A stretch of DNA of 64,000 nucleotides, from assembly GCA_963839535.1 (NCBI GenBank), contig CAWIVF010000006.1, forward strand, positions 434,001 through 498,000, given 5' to 3'. Positions 57,514 to 64,000 of this stretch are shown piece by piece (position 1 is the stretch's first letter; every line of letters begins with the position of its first letter). The notes under the pieces are model-generated. The model was given only the letters and a program-made list of their open reading frames with translations. It did not search any database and was not told the origin of the DNA. The translations under genes were made by a program, and so were the position numbers. This stretch comes from RHKX01 sp963839535. GTDB lineage: Bacteria > Actinomycetota > Thermoleophilia > Solirubrobacterales > 70-9.

Positions 57514-58476
57514 CTACTCGTCGCGGAGATCGAGACCGAGGCCGTGCATGGCCTCGATGACCTCTTCGATCGAGCGCTCGCCGAAGTTCGGGATCGCCTT
57601 CAGCTCGGACTCGGACTTCGCCTGGAGGTCGCCGATCGTCTGCACCCCTGCCCGCTTCAGGCAGTTGTAGGCGCGGACGCCGATCTCGAGCTCCTCGATC
57701 AGGCGATCGTCGCCCTCGCTGGCGGCGGCCGGCTCGGCTGCGCCCGCGGCGTGGGAGCCGTTGGTCTGGGTCAGCTCCTCGACGCGGTCGGCGTCGGTGA
57801 AGATCGCCAGGCTGGCGATCATCAGCTCGGCCGCCTCGCGGAGCGCGGCGCCGGGCTCGAGCGAACCGTCGGTCTCGACCTCGAGCGACAGCTTGTCGAA
57901 GTCCGTGCGCTGCCCGACGCGGGCCGAGTCGACCCGGTAGGAGGCACGGCGGATCGGCGAGAAGATCGAGTCGATCGGAATCACGCCGATCGGCTGATCG
58001 TCGGTCTTGTTGTCCTCGGCGGGCGAGTAGCCCCGGCCGCGGCCGATCGTCAGGTACATCTCGAGCTTCGTCTTCTTCTCGAGCGTCGCGATCGGCGACT
58101 CCGGGTTGAGGATCTCGACGCCGGCGGGCAGGTCGATGTCACCGGCGGTGACCTCGGCGGGACCGTTGGCGACCAGCGGCACCTCGACCTCGTTGGCATC
58201 GGTGTGCATGCGCACGACGATGTCCTTGAGGTTGAGGATGATGTCCGTGACGTCCTCCTTGACGCCGGGGACGCTGGAGAACTCGTGGGCCACGCCCTCG
58301 ATCCGGACGCTGGTGATCGCCGCGCCCTTCAGCGAGGAGAGCAGCACGCGACGGAGGCTGTTGCCGTACGTGTAGCCGAACCCCTTGTCGAGGGGCTCGA
58401 TCGTGAACGTACCTCGGTTGTCCGTGATCTCCTCTGAGGAGATGCTCGGGTCCTGGAAATCGGGCAGGGTGGTCAT
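57514..58476 (-). CDS. rpoA: DNA-directed RNA polymerase alpha subunit
   Basis: A 320-residue alpha subunit. TIEPLDKGFGYTYGNSLRRV and LLSSLKGAAITSVRIEGVAH are the N-terminal dimerisation region; the C-terminal domain (LEIGVRAYNCLKRAGVQTIG then DLQAKSESELKAIPNFGERS) binds UP elements and activators. A Ser/Ala/Glu-rich linker joins them. It is placed between rpsD and rplQ as usual for the alpha operon. Confidence 0.97.
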   Translation of the reverse strand: MTTLPDFQDPSISSEEITDNRGTFTIEPLDKGFGYTYGNSLRRVLLSSLKGAAITSVRIEGVAHEFSSVPGVKEDVTDIILNLKDIVVRMHTDANEVEVPLVANGPAEVTAGDIDLPAGVEILNPESPIATLEKKTKLEMYLTIGRGRGYSPAEDNKTDDQPIGVIPIDSIFSPIRRASYRVDSARVGQRTDFDKLSLEVETDGSLEPGAALREAAELMIASLAIFTDADRVEELTQTNGSHAAGAAEPAAASEGDDRLIEELEIGVRAYNCLKRAGVQTIGDLQAKSESELKAIPNFGERSIEEVIEAMHGLGLDLRDE

Positions 58477-58513
58477 GACGTTCCTTCCGTCGTCGGGATT
58501 TTCGGGAGGCCCG

Positions 58514-59134
58514 TTACTTCGAGTACAGCTCGACGATGAGCTGCTCGGAAACTGGCGAGTCGATCTCGTCCCGCTCGGGGAGTCGCAGCACCTTGGCGGT
58601 GAGCGAGTCGTGATCGGCCTGCAGCCAGGGGGGCACAGTGGAAATCAGTTCAGTTGCCACGCGGACGGTGGTCTCGGCGTCCGATCCGGACTTGATCGAG
58701 ATCACGTCGTCGGGCTTGAGCTGGTAGCTCGGGATGTCGACCCGGCGGCCGTTGATCTGCCAGTGGCCGTGGCGGATCAGCTGGCGGGACTGACGCCGCG
58801 AGGCGGCGAAGCCGAGCCGGACCAGGACGTTGTCGAAGCGCCGCTCGAGCAGTCGCAGCAGGTTCTCGCCGGTGACGCCGTCCTGGCGCGAAGCCTTGTC
58901 GTAGTACTCGCGGAACTGCTTCTCGAGCACCTGGTAGTAGCGGCGCGCCTTCTGCTTCTCGCGCAGCTGCTGGCGGTACTCGGACGCGCGCAGGCGACCG
59001 CGGCCGTGCTCACCCGGCGGGTAGGAGCGTCGCTCGACGCCGCACTTGTCGGTGAGGCAGCGCTCACCCTTGAGGAAGAGCTTCATGCCCTCGCGGCGGC
59101 ACTGCTTGCACTGGGGTCCGGTATCGCGGGCCAT
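58514..59134 (-). CDS. rpsD: 30S ribosomal protein S4
   Basis: A 206-residue S4. The N-terminus has four Cys (CKQC about residue 9 and CLTDKC about 26), the zinc-binding form; YRQQLREKQKARRYYQVLEK and the S4 RNA-binding domain (RRFDNVLVRLGFAASRRQSR then QLIRHGHWQINGRRVDIPSY) follow. It binds 16S rRNA early in assembly and often represses its own operon. ATG overlaps the rpsK stop. Confidence 0.97.
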   Translation of the reverse strand: MARDTGPQCKQCRREGMKLFLKGERCLTDKCGVERRSYPPGEHGRGRLRASEYRQQLREKQKARRYYQVLEKQFREYYDKASRQDGVTGENLLRLLERRFDNVLVRLGFAASRRQSRQLIRHGHWQINGRRVDIPSYQLKPDDVISIKSGSDAETTVRVATELISTVPPWLQADHDSLTAKVLRLPERDEIDSPVSEQLIVELYSK

Positions 59135-59532
59135 CAGACGCGCCTCCGCTTCTTCGGCCGGCAGCCGTTGTGGGCCTGCGGGGTCACGTCCTTGACCGTC
59201 GTCACCTGGAGGCCGGCGGCCTGCAGCGCGCGGATCGCGGTCTCGCGGCCGGAGCCGGCGCCCTTGGCGTGCACCTCGACCCGCTCGAGCCCATGCTCCA
59301 TGCCCTTGCGGGCGGCGTTGTCGGCGGTCACCTGGGCGGCGAACGGCGTCGACTTGCGGGAGCCCTTGAACCCGGCGCTGCCGGCGGACTCCCAGGCGAT
59401 CACGTTGCCCGCGGGGTCCGTCAGGGTGACGATCGTGTTGTTGAAGCTGGTCTTGATGTGGGCCTGGCCGAACGGGACGTTCTTGCGCACGCGGCGCTTG
59501 GAGCGAACCTTGCCCTTCTTTGGTTGCGGCAT
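59134..59532 (-). CDS. rpsK: 30S ribosomal protein S11
   Basis: A 132-residue S11 with a basic N-terminus, AHIKTSFNNTIVTLTDPAGN and the C-terminal VTPQAHNGCRPKKRRRV typical of the family. It is part of the 30S platform. It follows rpsM by 11 bases and overlaps rpsD by one base. Confidence 0.97.
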   Translation of the reverse strand: MPQPKKGKVRSKRRVRKNVPFGQAHIKTSFNNTIVTLTDPAGNVIAWESAGSAGFKGSRKSTPFAAQVTADNAARKGMEHGLERVEVHAKGAGSGRETAIRALQAAGLQVTTVKDVTPQAHNGCRPKKRRRV

Positions 59533-59543
59533 CTAGGAAATCC

Positions 59544-59927
59544 TCACTTGGCGGTCGGGGCCTTCTTCTTGCCCGTCACGCTCATCCGCTTGGGGCCCTT
59601 GCGGCTGCGGGCGTTGGTCTTCGTCCGCTGGCCGTTGACCGGCAGGCCGCGCCGGTGGCGCAGGCCGCGGTAGGAGCCGATCTCCATCAGGCGCTTGACG
59701 TTCTGGGAGCGCTCGCGGCGCAGGTCGCCCTCGACCTGGCGGCTGTCGACGGCGTCGCGAAGCTTGATGACCTCGTCCTCGGTGAGGTCGCCGATGCGGG
59801 TCTCCGAGCTGACGCCGGTCTCCTCGAGGATCTTCCTGGAGGTCGACGGGCCGATGCCGTGGACGTAGGTCAGTCCGACCTCGGTGCGCTTGTTCAGGGG
59901 CAGGTTGACGCCTGCGATTCTTGCCAT
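59544..59927 (-). CDS. rpsM: 30S ribosomal protein S13
   Basis: A 127-residue S13: MARIAGVNLPLNKRTEVGLT then YVHGIGPSTSRKILEETGVS, followed by GSYRGLRHRRGLPVNGQRTK with the lysine-rich tail. It contacts the P-site tRNA and 50S bridge. It lies 16 bases downstream of rpmJ. Confidence 0.97.
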   Translation of the reverse strand: MARIAGVNLPLNKRTEVGLTYVHGIGPSTSRKILEETGVSSETRIGDLTEDEVIKLRDAVDSRQVEGDLRRERSQNVKRLMEIGSYRGLRHRRGLPVNGQRTKTNARSRKGPKRMSVTGKKKAPTAK

Positions 59928-59943
59928 GAAGTCTGGTCTCTCC

Positions 59944-60057
59944 CTAGCCTTGCCGCTGCTTGTGACGCGGGTTCGAGCAGATCACGAGCACGCGGCCGCG
60001 ACGCCTGATGATCTGGCAGCGCTCGCACATCGGTTTTACGGAGGCTCGAACCTTCAT
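59944..60057 (-). CDS. rpmJ: 50S ribosomal protein L36
   Basis: MKVRASVKPMCERCQIIRRR then GRVLVICSNPRHKQRQG, 37 residues, with the three Cys and His (11, 14, 27, 32) of the zinc-binding form. ATG 60057 starts the family sequence; the longer open frame upstream is not conserved. infA, which normally precedes it, is absent; instead 128 bases of non-coding DNA and a secreted-protein gene separate it from map. Confidence 0.96.
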   Translation of the reverse strand: MKVRASVKPMCERCQIIRRRGRVLVICSNPRHKQRQG

Positions 60058-60185
60058 ACTCCGGCTTTCAGTCTGGACTTGAGGTGGCCCGTATCCCCCA
60101 TGAATCGGGGACGCAGGCAAACGGTGACGGCCCTCGGGCCGAACGCGGCATGTTAGCAACTCGCCGTTGCGCGGCCGGAGGCGGC

Positions 60186-60902
60186 CTACCGCGGGATCGA
60201 GCAGGCGAAGCGCTCGGCCTTCTTCGCGTCCTGCGCCTTGTCCCGCTTGGCGCGCAGCTTCAGCTTCAGCCGGACGATCTTCCGCGTGCGCGCGTCGTTG
60301 TCCTTGGCCTTCGCGAGGCGCTGCTTCGTCCGCTTGATGCTGTGGGTGATCCGGTCGACCCGGCGCTGCTGGGTGTGGCAGCGCGCCGCGAAGATCTCGT
60401 AGGAGTCGGTGGTCGAGCCGAGCGGGCCGATCTGGAGCCGGAACGGGATCTTCGGCTGCTGCTCACCCCGATTCGACGCGTGCGACCGGGACGAAGTACT
60501 TGCCGGGCAGCAGCGTCGACGCGTGACCTTCTCCCGCTCGCCGGGCTTCAGCGCTCGGTCCCGCTCTCGGGGACCGGCTTCGGGTCCTTGCCCTTCCGCC
60601 CGCGGAAGAGGACGGAGTAGATGATCGTCCGCCCGCGGTCCTCGGCGCCGCCGCGGACCTTGGCGGCGTTGATCGTCGTCACCGAGACCTGGGTCGGGTC
60701 GGGGAGGTAGAAGAACTGGAAGTCGACGTCGTCGACCGTCTCGAGGTTCGACTTGTAGGGCTCGCCGGCGGTCAGCGGGCCGGTGGCCGTGGCGAAGCCG
60801 TCGTTCGGCTCCGCCGCCCCGGCGCCACCCGCCAGGCCGACGGCGCAGGCGGCGACCGCCGCACAGGCTGCCGACCGTCCGCCGAAATGCCCCGCTGAAC
60901 AT
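60186..60902 (-). CDS. Secreted protein of unknown function between map and rpmJ, several frameshifts
   Basis: From ATG 60902 (MFSGAFRRTVGSLC), frame changes near 60860, 60545, 60515 and 60470 restore a signal peptide (AAVAACAVGLAGGAGAAEPN), a beta-rich domain (TAGEPYKSNLETVDDVDFQF and FYLPDPTQVSVTTINAAKVR, like pre-peptidase C-terminal domains), LLPGKYFVPVARVESG, and a Cys-bearing C-terminal coiled coil (THSIKRTKQRLAKAKDNDAR and KIVRLKLKLRAKRDKAQDAK) ending FACSIPR. About 237 residues. No known catalytic motif. Its place inside the ribosomal cluster is odd. Confidence 0.68.
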   Translation of the reverse strand: MFSGAFRRTVGSLCGGRRLRRRPGGWRRGGGAERRLRHGHRPADRRRALQVEPRDGRRRRLPVLLPPRPDPGLGDDDQRRQGPRRRRGPRADDHLLRPLPRAEGQGPEAGPRERDRALKPGEREKVTRRRCCPASTSSRSHASNRGEQQPKIPFRLQIGPLGSTTDSYEIFAARCHTQQRRVDRITHSIKRTKQRLAKAKDNDARTRKIVRLKLKLRAKRDKAQDAKKAERFACSIPR

Positions 60903-60948
60903 CGCTGCGAAGGTAACAGGGCCCTCCCCCGGAAGTTGCGCTCTCGGT

Positions 60949-61704
60949 CTAGTCCTCGTGCCAGGGAGTCAGGATCCGCGGCCCGTCCCTGCCGACGGCG
61001 ACCGTGAACTCGAAGTGGGCGGCGAGCGAGCCGTCGTCGGAGTAGACCGACCAGCCGTCGTCCCCCATCCGCACGCCCGGAGAGCCGATGTTGACCATCG
61101 GCTCGATCGCGAAGGTCATCCCCTCCTCGAGCAGCGGGCCCTTGCCGGGCTCGCCGTAGTTGGGGATCTGCGGGTCCTCGTGCATCTGCCTGCCGATGCC
61201 GTGGCCGACGAGGCTGCGGATCACGCCGAGCCCGTCCTGCTCGACCCGCGCCTGGATCGCCGCCGAGATGTCGCCGAGGTGGTTGCCGGCCTTCGCCTGG
61301 GCGATTCCGCTGAACAGCGACTCGCGGGTGGTCTCGAGCAGCTGCAGCGCCGGCTCCGAGACCGGGCCGATCGGGACCGTGAACGCCGCGTCGGCGACCC
61401 AGCCCTCGTAGACGACGCCGACGTCGAGGGAGATCAGGTCACCGCGCTTGAGCTCGTAGGGCCCGGGGATCCCGTGGACCACCATCGAGTTCGGGGAGGC
61501 GCAGATCGAGCCGGGGAAGCCGCGGTAGCCCTTGAAGGCGGCGGTCGCTCCCTGCGAGGCGATGAAGCGCTCGGCGGCGAGGTCGAGCTCCGCCGTGGTG
61601 ACGCCGGGCCGGGCGCTCTTGCGGAGCATCTTCAGGCAACGGGCGAGGATCTCTCCCGCGGCCGCCATGCTGTCGAGCTGCTGAGGGGTCTTGGCGATGA
61701 TCAA
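60949..61704 (-). CDS. map: Methionine aminopeptidase, type I
   Basis: A 251-residue MetAP1. SPNSMVVHGIPGPYELKRGD and LISLDVGVVYEGWVADAAFT contain His and Asp metal ligands; GHGIGRQMHEDPQIPNYGEP and TFAIEPMVN give the remaining His and Glu. It removes initiator Met from nascent proteins. It starts at a TTG (61702-61704), 26 bases after adk, as in the usual secY-adk-map order. Confidence 0.95.
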   Translation of the reverse strand: MIIAKTPQQLDSMAAAGEILARCLKMLRKSARPGVTTAELDLAAERFIASQGATAAFKGYRGFPGSICASPNSMVVHGIPGPYELKRGDLISLDVGVVYEGWVADAAFTVPIGPVSEPALQLLETTRESLFSGIAQAKAGNHLGDISAAIQARVEQDGLGVIRSLVGHGIGRQMHEDPQIPNYGEPGKGPLLEEGMTFAIEPMVNIGSPGVRMGDDGWSVYSDDGSLAAHFEFTVAVGRDGPRILTPWHED

Positions 61705-61730
61705 GGACGGCGCGGAGCTCCCTGTCGGGT

Positions 61731-62405
61731 TCAGAGCTCCTCCTCCATGCGGAGGGTCGCCAGCAGCGCGCGGATGCGGTTGCCGACCTCTTCGGGCTTG
61801 AGCGTCCCGTCGACGCGCTTGAGCATGCCCCGCTCCTCGTAGAAGGCGACGAGCGGCTTGGTCTTCTCGTGGTAGGTCGCGAGCCGATGGCGAATCACGT
61901 CGGGCTTGTCGTCGTCGCGGACGATCAGGCGGGCGCCGCAGACGTCGCAGACCCCCTCGTTCTTGGGCGGGTCGAACTCGACGTGGAAGATGTGGCCGTT
62001 CTTGGCGCAGGTGCGGCGGCCGCCGAGCCGGCGCACCACCTCGTCGTCGTCGACGTCGATCAGGACGGCGGCGGTGATCGAGCGGCCGAGACCCTCCATC
62101 TCCTCCTGCAGCGCATCGGCCTGGCCGACCGTGCGCGGGAAGCCGTCGAGGATGAAGCCGTCGCTGGCCTCGGGGCCCTCGACGCGCTCGCCGATCACGC
62201 CGATGATCACCTCGTCGGGGACCAGGTCGCCCCTGTCCATGTACTCCTGCGCCGTCTGGCCGAGCTCGGTGCCGTCGCGGACCGCGGCGCGCAGGATGTC
62301 GCCGGTCGCGTAGTAGGGAAGGCGGAAGTCCTCCTGGAGGCGTTCCCCCTGGGTGCCCTTGCCGGAGCCGGGCGGGCCGAGCAGGATCAGGTTCATCTCT
62401 GACAC
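61731..62405 (-). CDS. adk: Adenylate kinase
   Basis: A 224-residue enzyme. LLGPPGSGKGTQGERL is the P-loop (about residues 8-23), DGFILDGFPRTVGQADAL the AMP-binding strand, and the LID carries CAKNGHIFHVEFDPPKNEGV with CDVCG, a zinc-site variant. It interconverts AMP, ADP and ATP. GTG 62405 is 7 nt from TAGCCT (62413-62418), so adk has its own leaderless promoter; ATG 62396 is an alternative start. Confidence 0.96.
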   Translation of the reverse strand: MSEMNLILLGPPGSGKGTQGERLQEDFRLPYYATGDILRAAVRDGTELGQTAQEYMDRGDLVPDEVIIGVIGERVEGPEASDGFILDGFPRTVGQADALQEEMEGLGRSITAAVLIDVDDDEVVRRLGGRRTCAKNGHIFHVEFDPPKNEGVCDVCGARLIVRDDDKPDVIRHRLATYHEKTKPLVAFYEERGMLKRVDGTLKPEEVGNRIRALLATLRMEEEL

Positions 62406-62458
62406 GGCTTGGAGGCTACCCGGGCGTGAAATAAATAAGCGAGTCGGGAGCCGTCAGA

Positions 62459-63805
62459 TCAAGGAAGAGCGGGCCGATGCGGCCAAGCGGGCCGTGAGGC
62501 CCGCGATGACGCCGAGCTGGCGCCTCCCGGCCGCTTATTCAGGAAGCCTTCGTAGTTGCGCATCATCAACTGAGCCTCGAGCTGCTTGACCGTGTCGAGC
62601 GCGACGCCCACGACGATCAGGATCGAGGTGCCGCCGAAGAAGAAGTTGGCCGAGGTCTGGCTGATCAGGATCGTCGGCAGGGCCGCGATGGCGCCGAGGT
62701 AGAGGGCGCCGGCGAAGGTCAGCCGGGAGAGGATCCGGTCGAGGTACTCGGCGGTGGGCCGGCCGGGCCGGACGCCGGGGATGAAGCCGCCGTACTTCTT
62801 CAGGTTGTCGGCCTGGTCGACCGGGTTGAAGGTGACCGCCGTGTAGAAGTAGGTGAAGATCACGATGAAGAAGACCTCGCCGACGATGTAGGCCCAGCGG
62901 TCGGGGCTGAAGAAGGCGGCGAAGTCGAGCGCGGCCTCGGTGTTGAGGAGCTGGCCGACCGTCGGGGGGAAGGCCATGATCGAGGCGGCGAAGATGACCG
63001 GGATGACGCCGGCCATGTTGACCCGGAGCGGCAGGTAGCTCGAGCCGCCGGTGGTCATCTTCCGGCCGACGACGCGCTTGGCGTACTGGACCGGGATGCG
63101 GCGCTGGCCCTCCTGGACGAAGACGATGCCGACGATCACCGCGAGGGCGACGAAGGGCATCATCACCAGGAAGACCTGATCCGGCGTGGTCCACCATGCC
63201 GCGATCCCGCCCGGCAGGCCGGAGACGATCGAGGCGAAGATCATCAGCGAGATCCCGTTGCCGATGCCGCGCTGGGTGATCAGCTCGCCGAACCACATCA
63301 GCAGGACGCAGCCCGCGGTCAGCGAGATCGCGATCAGCATCAGCAGCGGGAACGTGAGCTCGCCGCCGACGACGCTCTCCCCCGAGCCGCCGAACGACTC
63401 GAAGAGGAAGACGTAGCCGATGGACTGCGCGAAGGCGAGCCCGACGGTCAGGTAGCGCGTGTACTGCGTGATCTTCTGCTGGCCGACCTCGCCCTCCTTC
63501 TGCAGGCGCTCCAGGGACGGCATGACCACCGTCAGCAGCTGCAGGATGATCGAGGCCGTGATGTAGGGCATGATCCCGAGCGCGAACAGCGACAGCTGCG
63601 AGAGCGCGCCGCCGCTGAACAGGTTCAGGAACCCGAGGATGTTGCCGCTGGCGAAGTTCTCCTGGATGCCGGCGAGGGCGTCCGCGTCGACGCCGGGGGC
63701 CGGGATGAAGGCGCCCAGTCGGTAGAGCGCAAGCATCGCCGCCGTGAACGCGAGCTTCCGGCGGATGTCCGGAATCGCGAACGCATTGGCGATCGTCTTC
63801 AGCAT
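62459..63805 (-). CDS. secY: Protein translocase subunit SecY
   Basis: A SecY with ten membrane segments: KLAFTAAMLALYRLGAFIPA at the N-terminus, the plug region, SLERLQKEGEVGQQKITQYT, and the loop GQRRIPVQYAKRVVGRKMTT. It is the channel of the Sec machinery. The visible frame gives 448 residues, but the family usually ends at MRNYEGFLK; the last 28 residues (NKRPGGASSASS...) look non-native, and TAA 62535-62537 one base out of frame suggests a missing A near 62540. It follows rplO by 7 bases. Confidence 0.95.
   Translation of the reverse strand: MLKTIANAFAIPDIRRKLAFTAAMLALYRLGAFIPAPGVDADALAGIQENFASGNILGFLNLFSGGALSQLSLFALGIMPYITASIILQLLTVVMPSLERLQKEGEVGQQKITQYTRYLTVGLAFAQSIGYVFLFESFGGSGESVVGGELTFPLLMLIAISLTAGCVLLMWFGELITQRGIGNGISLMIFASIVSGLPGGIAAWWTTPDQVFLVMMPFVALAVIVGIVFVQEGQRRIPVQYAKRVVGRKMTTGGSSYLPLRVNMAGVIPVIFAASIMAFPPTVGQLLNTEAALDFAAFFSPDRWAYIVGEVFFIVIFTYFYTAVTFNPVDQADNLKKYGGFIPGVRPGRPTAEYLDRILSRLTFAGALYLGAIAALPTILISQTSANFFFGGTSILIVVGVALDTVKQLEAQLMMRNYEGFLNKRPGGASSASSRASRPAWPHRPALP
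62487..62504 (-). terminator. Hairpin between secY and adk
   Basis: GCGGGCC (62487-62493), GTGA loop, GGCCCGC (62498-62504), a perfect 7-bp stem. If secY really ends at the TAA at 62535-62537, this lies 31 bases downstream of it and upstream of the adk promoter, suiting an attenuator or terminator. No T-run. Confidence 0.4.
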
Positions 63806-63812
63806 CTGCCGG

Positions 63813-64000
63813 TCAGCCGTCCAGGGTCTCGGCGCTGCCGCCCGCAGCTTCGATCTTCTCGCGGGCGGTGGAGCTGAAGGCGTGCGCTCGAACGGTGAGC
63901 TTCTTCGAGAGGTCGCCGTTGCCGAGGATCTTCACGGGGTGCTTGCGGGTCGCCAGGCCGGCGGCCTTGAGCGTCTCCGGCGTGACCTCGGCGCCGTCGT
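63813..64000 (-). CDS. rplO: 50S ribosomal protein L15, C-terminal part (runs off the window end)
   Basis: The minus strand from the window end reads DGAEVTPETLKAAGLATRKH then PVKILGNGDLSKKLTVRAHA and FSSTAREKIEAAGG, the L15 C-terminal half, to TGA 63813-63815. L15 precedes secY in the spc operon, as here. The N-terminus is outside the window. Confidence 0.93.
   Translation of the reverse strand, partial: DGAEVTPETLKAAGLATRKHPVKILGNGDLSKKLTVRAHAFSSTAREKIEAAGGSAETLDG

Overview
The window is about 64 kb of very GC-rich DNA with genes packed on both strands, many sharing ATGA, GTGA or TGATG stop/start overlaps. The gene content points to an actinobacterium, most likely of the Thermoleophilia/Solirubrobacterales type: an actinobacterial six-gene mce cluster, a 3-methylcrotonyl-CoA-type carboxylase pair, an F420/deazaflavin-type oxidoreductase, secreted thrombospondin-type and beta-helix proteins, and a secY-adk-map-rpmJ-rpsM-rpsK-rpsD-rpoA-rplQ-truA ribosomal cluster. 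The taxonomic call is inference. There is no phage, IS element, CRISPR array or rRNA; one tRNA (Pro, CGG anticodon) is present.

Layout. 1-18 kb: lipid and acyl-CoA catabolism (end of an acyl-CoA dehydrogenase, several SDRs, an SGNH lipoprotein, a metallo-beta-lactamase-fold hydrolase, a PlsC-like acyltransferase, a TetR regulator, glpK, a glycosyltransferase, a 70-aa biotin carrier, an aldehyde dehydrogenase, an enoyl-CoA hydratase, an AlkA-like glycosylase and a biotin-dependent acyl-CoA carboxylase pair). 18-26 kb: an esterase, a lipoprotein sulfatase, then bioB-bioF-bioD-bioA and an SDR; biotin is the cofactor of the carboxylase next door. 26-29.3 kb: ECF sigma factor with a DUF4349 membrane protein, rubredoxin, Nudix. 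28.6-39.4 kb: a minus-strand operon of six MCE proteins, an SCP2-like protein and an unknown protein. 39.6-52.7 kb: LemA, lipoproteins and secreted proteins, superoxide dismutase, acetoacetyl-CoA synthetase, tRNA-Pro, a small helix-turn-helix protein, a long-chain acyl-CoA synthetase, a patatin and a PBP4-type peptidase. 52.7-64 kb: ligA, surE, truA and the alpha/spc ribosomal region, ending inside rplO.

Three features stand out. First, a family of intergenic stem-loops shares an almost invariant 19-nt loop while the stems vary with a compensatory change; copies lie at 2382-2453, 45688-45842 (two tandem units) and 49861-49935, all between convergent genes. Second, about twenty transcription units carry a TANNNT -10 box only 5-9 nt upstream of the start codon, the signature of leaderless mRNAs; a few units (the mce operon, the HTH gene) instead have TTGACA -35 boxes and Shine-Dalgarno leaders. 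Third, the carboxylase operon begins with a 31-bp AT-rich dyad lying on its TTG start.

Caution: roughly twenty genes, including essential ligA and rplQ, carry single-base frameshifts, mostly one-base insertions that often double a neighbouring base. I read these as sequencing or assembly errors and give gene extents across them.
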